Source: Lithospermum erythrorhizon
Lineage: Eukaryota; Streptophyta; Magnoliopsida; Boraginales; Boraginaceae
DNA: 64,000 nt
Assembly (NCBI GenBank): GCA_019722365.1
Contig: JADFUC010000085.1
Span: 1,302,001 to 1,366,000, forward strand
Direction of reading: 5' to 3'
The notes below the pieces were generated by a model. That model was given only the letters and a program-made list of their open reading frames with translations. It did no database searches and was not told the DNA's origin. Shown piece after piece: positions 23,520-36,117 of the stretch. The translations under genes and the position numbers were made by a program. The first letter of the stretch is position 1; every line of letters begins with the position of its first letter.

Positions 23520-25851
23520 ATGTATACTTATATAAAATAAAAACGTGGATTATTAGTTAAAAACTTTATAAATTAATATTGTAGAGACCGGTGAAATTTA
23601 TTAATTTATCGAGAGTTAATTTAAAAGGATTATTAATGTTGGAATCGGAAAAAATTATTATCTTAGAGATTAATTAATTTATCGATTATTAATTTAAAAA
23701 AATTCTAATGTATTATTAGTATATCTGAATACTCGATATATATTATATATAAATATTAAATTAGTACGGAGTAATATGTATTAACACATAAGAAATCAAG
23801 TTTGGTTAAAGAAAATGCTCGTTAAGTCGGCAACGAGTGGAACAGAGGAAGGGTTCGACCTTACTCGAGAAAACTCGACAAATATTTAAAGTTTTGATGG
23901 GACCTTAATTCGACAAAAACTCGAACAATAAGGTTGGACTTCACTCGATAATTATCTAACCAAATTCCATCCATACTGGTTTCGATCTAGTACGACTCGT
24001 TCCTAAGACCTATATGTTCAGTACCACTAACTTGCGTTAATATCAACTCGGGCCTGAGTCGTTAATATTGTTCACATTTTTAACTCATTACTTTGGCACA
24101 AAATTCAATAAAGTCTAAATGTTCTCTTATTCATTCATATATAGTTGAAATTTAAAACGAAAAACTTGAAAGTGGTTTGAAAATAAAACAAAAAAATTAT
24201 TTTATGAAATTATTTTTCGATTATAAAAATTTTAAATGAGTATAACAATATTTTTTAACAAAAAAATTAAAAAGATTATATTGTTAGATTCGCATTAAAA
24301 TTTTAAATGTAATTATTTTTTAATAGGTTTGGTTAACATAACCTAATGATCGAATTTTTTACTAATAACAACAAATATCTTGAATTTTGTAATTTTATTA
24401 ATTACTATTATTTATAACTATTTTTAGTGCATCTTTAAATTCATATAACAGAATACATTACTTAATGCAAAACTCATACGACCTTAGATATGTTTTATGA
24501 ACTCATTTTAGTTTGTCATATGATCCAAAACAATTTTTTTATTAAAGGCATATACCGTAACATTCGCCAAGTATTTCTAAAATTATTGTAGATAATTTAC
24601 TACTAGATAACATCATAACAAATTCTGTCATTTTTTAAAATTTTAATAAATTCTATATTGATTCAACTAATAATTATTAATATTAGATGCATTTGTTTTA
24701 TGATTTTGATTTAATAAATATTCAAAAAATGAATTACGAATAAAAAAACATTGTAAATAATTTGCTACTAAATAATAAATAACAAGTAGGTGTAACAAAT
24801 TATATTTATCTACAGCTTCTTGTTTAGATCTCAATCTTACGTTTTGTCATTTTGTTTTATACATATTTTAATAAAATGAATACTTGAAAACAAAAAATGC
24901 ATAATTATATGTAAAAGATAGAATGAATAACTATCAAAAGATCTCGCATTCATTGATTTGGCAATAATGCTCTAGATTTATTTTTCTCTAAATAATAGTC
25001 GGCCTTGAGAAAATGGAGCACATTCTTTACTCTAAAACGATTAGTGACAAAAGACCAAAATTTGGCAAAAAACCTTTTGTGATGGTGTTGTCACGCTTTT
25101 GGAGAAGCGTCGTAGATATGGCTAGTGGCAAAGGCTTTTGTAGCAGCTGGCCATGAGCATAAAAAACTTTTCAGCGCTTTTGGTGATGACGTCCACAAAT
25201 TCATTTGCTACGCCCGTAGAAGTAGCATTCTTTGTTACGATTTGACTCTTGATAAAAATCTATAAGTATTTTCTAGAAAAATATTAGAAAATATTATTTT
25301 CTAGAAAATATTTTCTAGAAAAATCTATAAACTACTTACTTTCTTCGCGCGGTATGGATTCGGCTACCATAAGGAATGAATCTTAAAGTGGTTAAAATAG
25401 AAATTTCATTGTGATAAATTGATTAAAGAATAATTAAAGCAACAATTTGATGCCAATACCTGGCCTTCAACTTGATTCTCATAAATTTTCAAGTAGAGAA
25501 GGCATCAATACTGAACATTGTCATTCAAGTCGCTTGGATCCCTTACTGTGGGATTCGTATGCATGAGTGTGTCGCGTTAATGTGGTAATAACATGTGTCA
25601 TTTTAATATGATACACAGCTATTAAAATTAGGAGGCAGATTCGTTAAGCTATTGGCCTTGAGTGTGCGTGTATCAGGTGTCGTGAATTGATACGAAAGAA
25701 TGGTATTGATCTCACACCCATTCAGGATTGAAGCTTGTTCATTGGGATTTCAAATCTAAATATAATCTAAATATGAATGCCAAATCATAAATGGCATTGA
25801 AGGGGGGCATCGACATAGCGCGAATTAAGGAAGAAATTGATGCAACACAGC
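23520..25851. other. Intergenic, no gene seen
   Basis: AT-rich. Contains a TACGGAGTA 9-mer at 23765, a TCGA-rich stretch at 23810-24060, a fragment at 25080-25220 with GACGCTTTTGG-like words seen in CACTA elements, and three TTCTAGAA palindromes at 25271, 25299 and 25313. No open frame resembles a protein. Confidence 0.55.
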
Positions 25852-27597
25852 TTACTTGTTGCCTTCTATGTATGAGAGGTCTTTATAAGCATCAAGCATA
25901 GGGAATGTTTTGTTCAAACGCCAAAATGCTACTTCAGAAATAACATTCATCTTCAATAGAGAATTGGCAATCTCCATAGCCTGAGCTCGCCACCCCGAAA
26001 AGCCGATACCTTCAATTAGAAGAACATAGGTAGTCTCATTCGGCTTGCAGCCTCTTTCAACCATTCCTTCAAGAAAATGAATAGCATCGTCTACTCGATG
26101 AGCCTTGCACAATCCAAGAACGATAATATTGTGTGTAATAACCGTTGGTGTGAATCCACTTCTTTGCATATCCTCAAGTAAACCGATCGCCTGGTCTACT
26201 AAACCATCTCTGCATAAACATGAAATGAGTGAATTGAATGTAATTTCATCAGGGTCAATCCTCTCAGTTATCATCTCCGATAAAATCTGTAACGCCTTGA
26301 CTCTATCTCCAGTGTTCCACAATGCACTCATCATTGTGTTGTATGTACTTACATCTGGAGGGCAACCCAAATCAGCAAGCTTATCGAAAACTTGCAAAGC
26401 CCCATTGGCATTCCCATTCTTACACATAGCCGATAGGATCGTGTTGTAGTTCACTATACCTGGTAAACAACCATTCTCTAACATATAATCTAGACATTCA
26501 ATTGCTAAATCTACTCTTCCTTCTCTGCTAAAAGCAGAAATTAATGGATCAAAAGTATAACTATTTGGTTTTAATCCATTATCCATCATTACCTTCAATA
26601 AATTGATTGCTTCATCTAATTTCCCATTTCTACATAAAGAACTCATCAAGATACTATAAGTCACAACATTTGGTTCACAACCAGCTGAAAACATCTCATC
26701 CATTAGTCTCCCCCCTTCACTCCACCTCCCCTGATTCAGCAATGTTCTTAACAACATATTGTATGATATCACATCAGGTTTGCAACCCTTATCCGGCAAC
26801 CTCTGGACAAATTCGAACGCTTTATCCATCAACCCTTCTCTGCATAATCCCCTAATTAGTACATTATAGGTATACATATCAGGTTGAAGGCTTCTAGATA
26901 ACATCTCATCGAAAAGTTTCATAGATTCTTGAAGACCCCCCTCAAGAATCGTTGCTTCAATCAGTATTGTATAAGTGATCACACTAGGCTCAACCCCATC
27001 TTGCAATAATTGATCCAATACCTTCATAGCTAGTCCAAGCTTCCCCCTATTGCAAAGATTTCCAATCATTATATTATAAGTAACAATATCAGGAGGGAAT
27101 CCTCGAGCTTTCATACGAAACAAGACTTTATTTGCAGCTTCAATATCATTCATCTTACAAAAACCAGTAATCAAAGCATTATATGCAAAAACATCAGGCT
27201 CACCATAATTCTCAAGAATTTCCATCACTCTTATTGCCTTATCCACTTTTTTTGAATGGAAGAATCCTTTAACTAGCTTTGTACATAATATCACATCAGG
27301 TTTGAAACCAGAATTCACCATACATTCAAGAAAATAAAGTGACTCATCATACTTGCCTGCCCTGCATGATCTATTTAGCAATTTAACAAAATGGGGTTCT
27401 TTAAAATCATTAGACAGCAAAAGGGTTGTTTTATTTCCTTCTGGAAGTTCAACTCCTTCCATAGTTTTGGACTTCTCAAATGAGTCAGTGTTGAATTGTA
27501 CTTGTACATAGAATTGCTTAAGCTTTTTGGGCAGTTTCAATTTGTAATGGAAAGATGGAAACTGAGAGAAAAAAGTAGTGGACAAAGATGAACTCAT
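25852..27597 (-). CDS. P-class pentatricopeptide repeat protein, organellar
   Basis: One intronless frame of 581 codons, the usual form for plant PPR genes. P-class PPR proteins bind single-stranded organelle RNA, one base per repeat, and stabilise, splice or help translate it. About residues 1-45 are basic and Ser/Phe-rich, like a chloroplast or mitochondrial transit peptide. From about residue 68 to 550 there are about 14 repeats of 35 aa in a row, e.g. VFAYNALITGFCKMNDIEAA and IVTYNIMIGNLCNRGKLGLA. No E, DYW or SMR domain follows; the tail is about 30 aa. The sequence closely resembles the Arabidopsis At3g04760-type chloroplast PPR (about 600 aa), from memory. No disabling change. Upstream neighbour is NC2-beta on the same strand. 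Confidence 0.95.
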   Translation of the reverse strand: MSSSLSTTFFSQFPSFHYKLKLPKKLKQFYVQVQFNTDSFEKSKTMEGVELPEGNKTTLLLSNDFKEPHFVKLLNRSCRAGKYDESLYFLECMVNSGFKPDVILCTKLVKGFFHSKKVDKAIRVMEILENYGEPDVFAYNALITGFCKMNDIEAANKVLFRMKARGFPPDIVTYNIMIGNLCNRGKLGLAMKVLDQLLQDGVEPSVITYTILIEATILEGGLQESMKLFDEMLSRSLQPDMYTYNVLIRGLCREGLMDKAFEFVQRLPDKGCKPDVISYNMLLRTLLNQGRWSEGGRLMDEMFSAGCEPNVVTYSILMSSLCRNGKLDEAINLLKVMMDNGLKPNSYTFDPLISAFSREGRVDLAIECLDYMLENGCLPGIVNYNTILSAMCKNGNANGALQVFDKLADLGCPPDVSTYNTMMSALWNTGDRVKALQILSEMITERIDPDEITFNSLISCLCRDGLVDQAIGLLEDMQRSGFTPTVITHNIIVLGLCKAHRVDDAIHFLEGMVERGCKPNETTYVLLIEGIGFSGWRAQAMEIANSLLKMNVISEVAFWRLNKTFPMLDAYKDLSYIEGNK

Positions 27598-28218
27598 TGG
27601 TAAGATTTGTTGGTGAATCTTTCATGGTCTAGGAATCTAGAAGCATATCATGACATGAAGCTAAAGAACAAGTGTATCTGTTATCTTGTTTTGAGATATC
27701 CTAATCAAGACACAGTTACGTGGACGCTATTCACTCATTCATTTTTCTTTATAACTATAGATCGATGAATAGTTTAGCTGTTTAGTTATCAAGCCAGGTC
27801 GGTCCGAGGTTTTATTATAACCCAATCGAATCGATTTAATCTCGAGTCAAGTATCGGTTATTTTCCAAATACTAATAAATGGCTCTAAATTCTGAAATAC
27901 GGACCATATTCAACCGAAATCGAAACAAATAAAGGTAATGAAAAATTGAAATTTTTATCTTGTGTTGGATCCTGAACTGAACCGATCAATTGAAACAAGA
28001 CCCTGAAGAGAGAACCATAAGCATAACTAGGAACCGATAACTAAAAAGGCTTATTTGCATGATACTGTATATATTAAAAGAAGTACAGTACATAAAGTAC
28101 ATTCTAAGCAAGAGTCTGTATAAACTAATGGCAACCAAGGGCTTTTTGTACACCATATAGAGAATAAAAAGAGCTATAGTTATTGCCTAGAACTTGAAAT
28201 AATGCTGAACTCCTTTGG
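27598..28218. other. Spacer between the PPR gene and NC2-beta
   Basis: Contains the PPR 5' flank and the NC2-beta 3' untranslated region. The part 27780-28020 has repeated CGATC/CCGAT-type words (AACCGATCAATTG, CCGAAATCGAAAC) like a degraded dispersed repeat. No gene seen. Confidence 0.5.
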
Positions 28219-31087
28219 TTAGCTGTTCAAACTAGGTTCAGGCTCTGGATCTGTTTGTGTAGGCACCGAGGTACCACCATTCATTCTTGCCCGAGCCTCC
28301 GCAAACATTCTCTGTTGTTCTGCTAGTGCTTGTTCCTCGGTCATTTCAGCTACACTGTTCAGCCTTCCTCCGCCCCTCACAGAATCCTGACCGATCCAGT
28401 TCAATTGGGTAGACATAACACATCAAGAACTTTATCGAATTAGAGTAACACTTGTTTAAATGGTGAAAAGCAGTCACAAAACCCAGTTATCTGTTCACAT
28501 TTTCCATAGTTCATATTTTCCATTAACCAAATACTTCACACTTGTTTTTATAGTGAAGACTGTAGGAATAAGCTCCCATTATATATCCATATTTTCTATA
28601 TTTATTAATTTTTAACAATTACATTCCCTATATATGACCAAAATTACTACAAAAGACAACCCGGAGAAAACTTCATTTCAGAGCTTACCATGGTCTCGAG
28701 CTTGTGCTGCTCGTATGCAGTATAAACTTCCTCGATGTATTCCCCAAATCCAAGGACCTGCCAAGAATATTGTTGGATACAGTTATTGAAGTTTATATAA
28801 TAGAAAACAAGATTATGAGGGAACAAAAAAATTCTGAATAAGGAAATAAACAAACAATAAAACCACTTGCTCAAGTGTCAACAGATTTTGCTCATTAATT
28901 ACAATGATAAATGATTACCAGCGTCCTTTATCAAAACAACAGAGCTATTCCAATAAGAACAGTTGTTCCGAATTGCAAATTGATTATGTTGTTTCAACAG
29001 GAATATCCTAGAAAAAGAGACCATCACTGTTCCAACCAAGCAAGACCTGAGTAATAAAATCAATTGCGTTGCATGGAGATGCCCACATCATGCCGTTGAT
29101 TCACATGAATGCACTTGGTTGGTCTTATTTAAGTGGATAGAATACGGTTATTTCATTAGTTCTGGGTAAGAGATCAAATAGGATATCCAAGAATGGATGT
29201 TTACAGCACATTGAAATTACTAATAACCACAAGCGAAAAATGGTACAGAACTAAGCCAACTCCTTAGTCACTTCATTATACTCCGTAAACAAATAGAAAT
29301 AATAACATCAGCCGGACAAGTTCAAAAGATCATAGAATACCTGTAAAGCCTTGAGCACATGTTCTGGGGCAATGGTTTTTCTCTCTTCTCTGCTACATAC
29401 TTCATTCGACTCAGATGAAATAAGATTGATAAATTCTGCCAAAGAAAACATATATGTCGTACTCATTTTTTAAAACCAACAAAAAAAGTATATATATGAA
29501 ACAGGGAACCTCAAGAATCTTAGCATCAAGGATCAATAAAGAATCAGGAATAAACTAGAGATAACCTGTAGCTTTTAAACAGCTCAACGAGTTCTAACAT
29601 TGAAATTCCGAAATAAGTCCAAAATCGACAAAACACATGAGTGGCAGTATTACACAACACTTACAAATCAGATAAAGATCGGAAGCTAATAAACCACTGC
29701 TGATTTGAGAGTTGGAATTGTACGAACACATAGGATAGGAAATGGATGTTTCAAGTACACAAAGAGAGTGCATTCAATTTGAACATTCAACCTCATTGCA
29801 ATAGATAGCTCAATTGTTATACATAATGATCGCAACTTTCCCAGTTTTAAAAGGAATGGAAAAAGCAAAAGAAGGTAAAGGTATGAGATGAAAGAACGCA
29901 AAAGAAGTAGTGACTTGTTCTCAGCAGTAATCAAAACTGGCTTTCGTTTGAAAGGATATGGTGAATCACTTTATAATCATGTTGAAGCTGGCCTTAGAAT
30001 CAAATAGCCATAATTCTCACTGAAGGCCCTTGCTCTAGAAATTGGCTTTAGCGTTCTTCCGATTCGCATACACATCAACTTTCAAAGAAAGCAGACCGGG
30101 CACATGTAATAACTAGTCAACTATAATATAAAATTGAACTCCTATACCAACCTACACAACAATCGATTATAAGATCCTGAGCATCTCTTGCCACACGAAC
30201 ATCTGGAGGCAACATCTCTTTGATTATCTTCGTCATAGATGCTGAACTCAAATTAGAAGAAGCAAGTATAAGTAACAAGAAGAACAACAAAAATTGTATA
30301 CACAAAATGTTTAGACTTTAGAAGCAAGTATCCTTGCAATCAGATTAAAATATCAAAGAAAATTCATATGCTTCCCAACTAAATGAAACGTTCATTACTA
30401 ATCGATCAAATTTCAGAGCTCAGCATCCATCGCTAACGAAGAAACCAAACCAGGAGAAAACCAGAGTCGGCTAGCATAACACATAACTGCATTTCGATAA
30501 GCAGTTCCACATTCATAAGTCATAAGCATAGTTCCTTTAGTTATGTTGTTTAACATCAGAATATAATTCATCACAAAAATAAATAAATAGTGACATAATA
30601 CAAATCAATTTCCTTCATTCTGGAACACAAAGCTCCTAGCAACTTCATAATCTAAGAAGGACAATCATACTCTAAAAAAATTGAGGTTAATATCCTCATT
30701 TACCTCATTCGGGGTTCTAAAAAAATTATTTTACCTAGGCAAATATTCACCTAGATTAGGCTCAAAACGGGATAATGTATTCACCTGGTCAAGGTAATTT
30801 AATACATTCACTTTGATTCACCTCGATTCTCCTTTCATATATTTGTTTTAAAAAGATTATCTTCCCTTGATTCATTTCAATCCAAACATACAAGAGCTCG
30901 AGTCCTCGGCATACATAAACTAACTTCTAAGATTATCTTAATAGAAAAACAATAAATCAACTACAAGCTCGGTAAATCATAAAAACAAAAACAAATATTT
31001 TAATTTTTTACATAATTATTGAAAATTCAAACCTTTCGGAAGAGAAGCATCCTCCTTGATCCTTTCAACTATATCAGCTGGGTCCAT
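28219..31087 (-). CDS. NC2B: Negative cofactor 2 beta (Dr1 homologue), histone-fold repressor
   Basis: Five exons: 31033-31087, 30152-30241, 29341-29435, 28689-28757, 28219-28386 (477 nt, 158 aa). NC2-beta pairs with NC2-alpha through a histone fold, clamps TBP on the TATA box and blocks TFIIA/TFIIB entry. Seen: MDPADIVERIKEDASLPKAS, then the core IKEMLPPDVRVARDAQDLII, ISSESNEVC, and APEHVLKALQVLGFGEYIEE. The acidic tail has EQQRMFAEARARMN, typical of plant Dr1 (also named NF-YB12/13). Intron phases agree at each join. For exon 5 the acceptor at 28386 gives METM-DSVRGGG. Clean gene; introns are AT-rich without recognisable elements. Confidence 0.94.
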
Positions 31088-32857
31088 TTTTATCGTGCAA
31101 AATTAAATTATATAATATTATACTAACAAAACCATAGAAAAATAAATCATTATCACTATTCAAAGAACTATAAATCACAGTTTGATGTATAGATTATATA
31201 ATTTCACCCTGATTTAATATAATTTTACTAAATATTATACAAATTATACAACATATATAAATATATCAAGTTCAAAATTTAAAAAATCAACCATCAAAAT
31301 TCAAAATTGGATGATATTTTTGGGAGGAAGAAGTATAAAAAAAATTTACCAAGAAGATGAAATTTAACTATTAAAATTTGAAATTGGACAATATTTTTGG
31401 GATAAAAAGGTGATTATAACTATGAATTTCGAAAATTGAAGCATTGGAGGTTGAGTACGATTAGGGCAGTTGAGAAAAAGTCAAAATTGGTGAAAATTGA
31501 TTTTGACTTATGTGCAATTCACGCGTGAGGGTGAGAGTGGGGTTGAATTGATCCAGCTGGAGAGTGGTGATTGGCGCAAGCCGAGAACGGAAGTATTGTT
31601 CGGGTCCAAAAAGGAGTTGTGCATCAACCTGCAAGCAAATGGTTTGTGAGTCAAATCAATGGAACTTAGATTATAAAGCTAGAGTCGGACGTCTGATGCT
31701 GCTTGAAAAGAGCTGATTAATATGAAGCGCTTACGTTATATCGAAATTGAGCATGGGTGTGGGATCTAGTGTATTTATCGTTAGGCCGGTGATGGTGAAA
31801 ACAATCACAAATATTTTCATAAGGGGAAAAGATTCTAGGTCAATTGATTTGTCTCATACATAAGCTATTTAAGTCCTATTTTTAGTGTCTCTGCGGAAAA
31901 ATGTACCATTAGACTAAATATTTTTATATATTTTAGAAATTAATTCAAATATAAAAATTATAGATATCTTAATTTTAACAAAGTTAATATAGAATTTCAC
32001 ACAATCATTACTTTGATAAATTAATCAACCAAAATTCCTTTTTTTTGAAGTAAGGTTGATGATGGTGAATGATATCAGTTTTGATTTTGTTTAAATTGCT
32101 TTTCTATTCATTAATGTAAATAAATGATAATTAATGAGAGTCAATGACGTTTACACACACATAAAGATGAGGCCATAATAGTCGATATGGTTCCACTACA
32201 AAGCCACAAATAAATATTAAATGAGTAAAATTGAATCTTAAGAGTTCTATTCGGATCAATTCAATGTAATTTATATTTAACTCAACTTCGAACGTTTGGA
32301 AATAGGATTCAAACTCGACTAGATCATATAAGTACATCGATTCTACTCGATCCAATTTGACAAAAAATGACAAATTCTCAAACTCGGAGTGAACGTTGAT
32401 CTTCCACATGTTCTTATATATTATCAATACAAGTTATTATAAACATAATATTTGTTATATATCAGGTCGAATTGAAGAATCATCTCCATATTGATCGAGT
32501 TTAATAGTAGTACTTGACTTGGATTCTATGTCGAGCTTCCCCTAAAATTTTCCAGCTCAAACTCAAATTTAGAGATAATTGTCAAACAATTCCTACAATT
32601 CCGAACTTAGTCACCGGAGTTTTCATAGGTGTGCAATAATAGCCTCTGAAGTAACAAACTTATTGCGATGTTAGAATGGAACGATGCCCGATACATGGAA
32701 GAAAAAAACTATTTTTATAATAAATTTGAAGGTTTCACGATTTTTATTACACCAATATAAACTCGAGAAGTAAATCTGGAATTTTGATAAATTTGGAACG
32801 TTTATACAATTATCTCCACCAATTTGCCATAAAAGGGTGAAAGGCCTAGTCAGGGAG
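31088..32857. other. Intergenic between NC2-beta and MIR162
   Basis: Probably the NC2-beta 5' region near 31090-31600. The stretch 32230-32420 has TCGA-rich dispersed words. No gene seen. Confidence 0.5.
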
Positions 32858-32867
32858 TCTATAAGTA
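32858..32867 (+). promoter_or_regulatory. Possible TATA box of the MIR162 primary transcript
   Basis: TCTATAAGTA, about 360 bp before the hairpin. It is followed at 32960-32990 by a CT-rich stretch of the kind common in plant 5' leaders. Inferred from position only. Confidence 0.4.
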
Positions 32868-33214
32868 TGGCTACTAGTCTACTACTAGCCGACAATAACT
32901 CAAGAAATACAAACTCTTTGTGGGGAGAAGGAGATGGAGCTCTTTCATTCACATGCTGAATCTTTCACTCTCTCTCTCTTTTTCTCCACCCAAAAACATC
33001 GATTTCATCTATACCAAACTCACACATCCACTTAAAATGCTTTCTATATTATCCACTTCTCCAATTATTTGCTCAAAAAGAAATCTGGGTATTCATTTTT
33101 TGGCCTAGATAACCAAAACCCAGATCATTGACCAAACTCCATCAATACACAAATGGATTTTTATTTTGAATTTTTATTGATTTTTTTGTTTTTGGATATG
33201 TATGTAGATATGGT

Positions 33215-33315
33215 TTAGGTCACTGGATGCAGCGGTTCATCGATCTGTTCACGGATTTACCCATTTGCAATCCGTAAATCGGTCGATAAACCTCTGCATC
33301 CAGCGCTTTACCTTG
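33215..33315 (+). ncRNA. MIR162: miR162 precursor hairpin
   Basis: The 21 nt at 33283-33303 (TCGATAAACCTCTGC... ending CCAG) equal the conserved plant miR162 3p sequence base for base, as I know it. The opposite arm at 33224-33245 (TGGATGCAGCGGTTCATCGA...) pairs with it and matches the known star strand closely. Between the arms CACGGATTT pairs with AAATCCGT-like sequence around a short ACCCATTTGC loop. miR162 guides cleavage of DCL1 mRNA, the enzyme that makes miRNAs, giving feedback control. The locus has no protein frame, as expected. In Arabidopsis the primary transcript is long and spliced; exons here cannot be placed from sequence alone. Confidence 0.95.
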
Positions 33316-33339
33316 TTCCACATCAATCTAAGGAGTATT

Positions 33340-33840
33340 ATTATTTTTCAATATTTGCTTTTTTACTTTTTACTGCATGTTCATTTGTTGCTTCACGATT
33401 TTTTATTATTTATTTTTTGCAGCTATATTTATTAATTATATTCTGATATCTGGGAAAGAAATTTTGTGTTATTAATTAAACTAATAAAAATAAAACAAAT
33501 TAATCTCATAAAGTCACCTTATTATGATTTTTCTTTTAAATAGTCGGTTTCAAAATGATTTTATGGGATGTATACGTATCCCCTTATTTAAAATCTTGCT
33601 AAAATAACATGGATTTTCTTTATTTGAGAAATTAGCACAAAGTTGTGTTAATTTTCTTCACTAGTAAATAATTTACTTGGATTTTCTGTTATCTTTTGTT
33701 ATTTGCTTAGTTTGCAGATCTGTGTAAAATTTTATTGTTTTTTATGGTTATCTGTAAATGCAATACAAAAGGTGTTTTCGTACGTTATAATAAAAATTGG
33801 GGTTTATTACGTCATCATTAGAATTAAAACTAATTTTATA
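33340..33840. other. 3' side of the MIR162 locus, no gene seen
   Basis: Very T-rich. May contain the 3' part of the primary transcript. Confidence 0.4.
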
Positions 33841-34075
33841 ACATCTTCAATTCATTTTACTCTTTAATTATATTATTAAAAAATTAATATGAAAGTTTCA
33901 TTTACTCTTTATTATATTATTAAAAATTAATATTATGAAAGTATATAGTTTAATAGATGAATTCAATTATATATAAATTTTTTATTTTTAGAATAAATAA
34001 TTAATAATTAATGGTTAAATTTTAATTTAGAAAAATTAAGCGACGATTAAAGTGGATGGATGGAGTAATGTATTG
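33841..34075. repeat. MITE-like family B, copy 1
   Basis: Contains TTCAATTCATTTTA, TAATTATATTATTAAAAAAT, TATTATGAAAG and ATAAATAATTAATAAT in the same order as a copy at 51.68 kb. It ends with GGATGGATGGAGTA, a Stowaway-like terminus. The middle part is itself duplicated once within this copy. Confidence 0.65.
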
Positions 34076-34079
34076 TGAA

Positions 34080-36117
34080 ATCATATCAGACAAATCGCGG
34101 GATGTCTTAGGTAATTCGGTGAAACTATAACTTTAGAATTCTTGTCTGAGATTACGTGGCTTGCGTGGCTGAGTCATCTTGCTGCGTGAAGAGGCCGGGT
34201 ATTGGTATTTCGGAGACTATTTGTGAAATGATACCAAATCTACTGCAAGATATGCGATATTTTTTCTTTTACTCCGTAATTTTATTTAGACAATTCGCGG
34301 TGGATTATTAAGTACCATGAAACACACGTTAATTGATTTGTAAATCTCATCATTCTAATCAAGTAATAACTCGATAGACGATACTAGCTCGACGATTTCT
34401 CAATCAACACTAAACTCAATTCATTATCGAGCCTATGTTTACATTTGTATATGTTATCGACACTTGCCTTGCTCGACTCGTTGTCTCGTTTACAACAATT
34501 TTATGACTTAGAATCTATACTCGTGATCTAATACCCGACTCACCCTTGTACGAATTCCACATGGCTCGAAGCATTCTCACCCTATCGAGCTCCAAATTGG
34601 TTATTGTAACGATGTAGGTGGTCAAAAAAGTTTAAATGTCCATTTCCCTTGTGTTATAGTGCTTTCCTGTTTTGTTCTTCCGATAAAGATGTGAGATTTT
34701 CCTTCAAGTGGGAAAAATATTTACATGGGTCATCTTTAGGGAATTGTGACATGAGCAAAAGTGAATAAGAAAGAGGAGAATATAGTATGATGTGCTTTTG
34801 CACTGTTGACGAGACTGGTATAGTGGTAGTCTTGAAGAATCTAGGCACCTAACAATATAACATCATAGAACTATGGTATTCTTCTCAATGGTATCGAATT
34901 CCTAAACTACATAACCAGGAATCTCTATACCCTACTTTGATGGTGCCAAACTGGGACTAGCTGATTTCACTAGGCAACACGATGCATATACAAATATTAT
35001 TGCAGATAGGTACATCTTGGGTTGGTCTATGATCACTTGCTTATGATTTTGTAGTACAGTGAGATCTTGCAGGGTCGTTCATAAATAACAGGCGCTGTAT
35101 TTAGATATAAATGAGATTAACTTATTAAAATTTATTAATAATTTATTTTTTTCACTGATAATAAAAGCTAAGTAAGCAATATAAAATATAAAAAATAAAT
35201 TTAAATTCGATAGATTATTTGACTTTTGTTGAAAGTTTTGTTGCTAAAAAACAAAACTATGTATCTTCCTTTATGCTAAATGGTTTTTGGAGTTTTTGTT
35301 TCTTGAATTGCAACTTAGATTAAGGAAAAAATAGTTTGAAATGCATTAAAAATATAGAATGGCAATTAATTGAAGCTATATAGATTAGTTGATTGATATT
35401 TAAAGATAAAGTGTCAAAAGAATGCATTGAAAATATCTGAATATAATTTAATATATATCTTAGCGATATTGTATTTCAAAAAACTAAAATGACAATTAAA
35501 AAAAATATAATTTTTTTAAAGTAAATCCCTTTTGAAGTGGGGCCTTGTGCCTATTATCGAGTTACACTAGTCATAGCCGGGCCTGACATCTTGTATGATC
35601 TCATAATCTCAATAGATGAGAGGTCTACGCTTCGATTATCTTAGTGGTCCCTTTTTTTTTTTTGTTGTTGTAAATTTCAACTAATGATCTTTGATAGAGG
35701 ATAAACCTTCTTATTACGGCCATGTCAACTCACGTTTGTAGATTATAGTATTATAATTTGAATAAGTTATAACGATTCATCTTAATGGTAATAATGCAAG
35801 AAAAATGTCTAGACCACTTGATAATTAATTGAATTTGGTCATAGTTCATTTATATACATAAAAAAAATATAATAAAGAATCATACTATATAACAAGTTAA
35901 CAACTCAAATTTACAAACATCAAAAACAGGAAAATTTGGACTTAATAATGCTATACACTAGAGATACACCATTTACAATTTTCTAATCTTGAATGCCACA
36001 AAGTATCCAAAATTACACATCAGACATCTCTAGACCAATGAAGATCAACTTGAGCATTTATCACATTCTTTAGAATTCTTTTACATAGAGTGAAGTGGTG
36101 GCAAGAGGCTGAAGGTG
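34080..36117. other. Intergenic, no gene seen
   Basis: TACTCCGTA at 34270. A TCGA-rich stretch at 34320-34600. No coding signal. Confidence 0.5.

Noticed and set aside
25060..25260. CACTA transposon fragment (GACGCTTTTGG / AAGCGTCG words)
   Set aside because: No CACTA termini or transposase found; kept only as a remark in the intergenic entry.
26105..26855. Two open frames on + within the PPR gene
   Set aside because: Antisense shadows of the long PPR frame.
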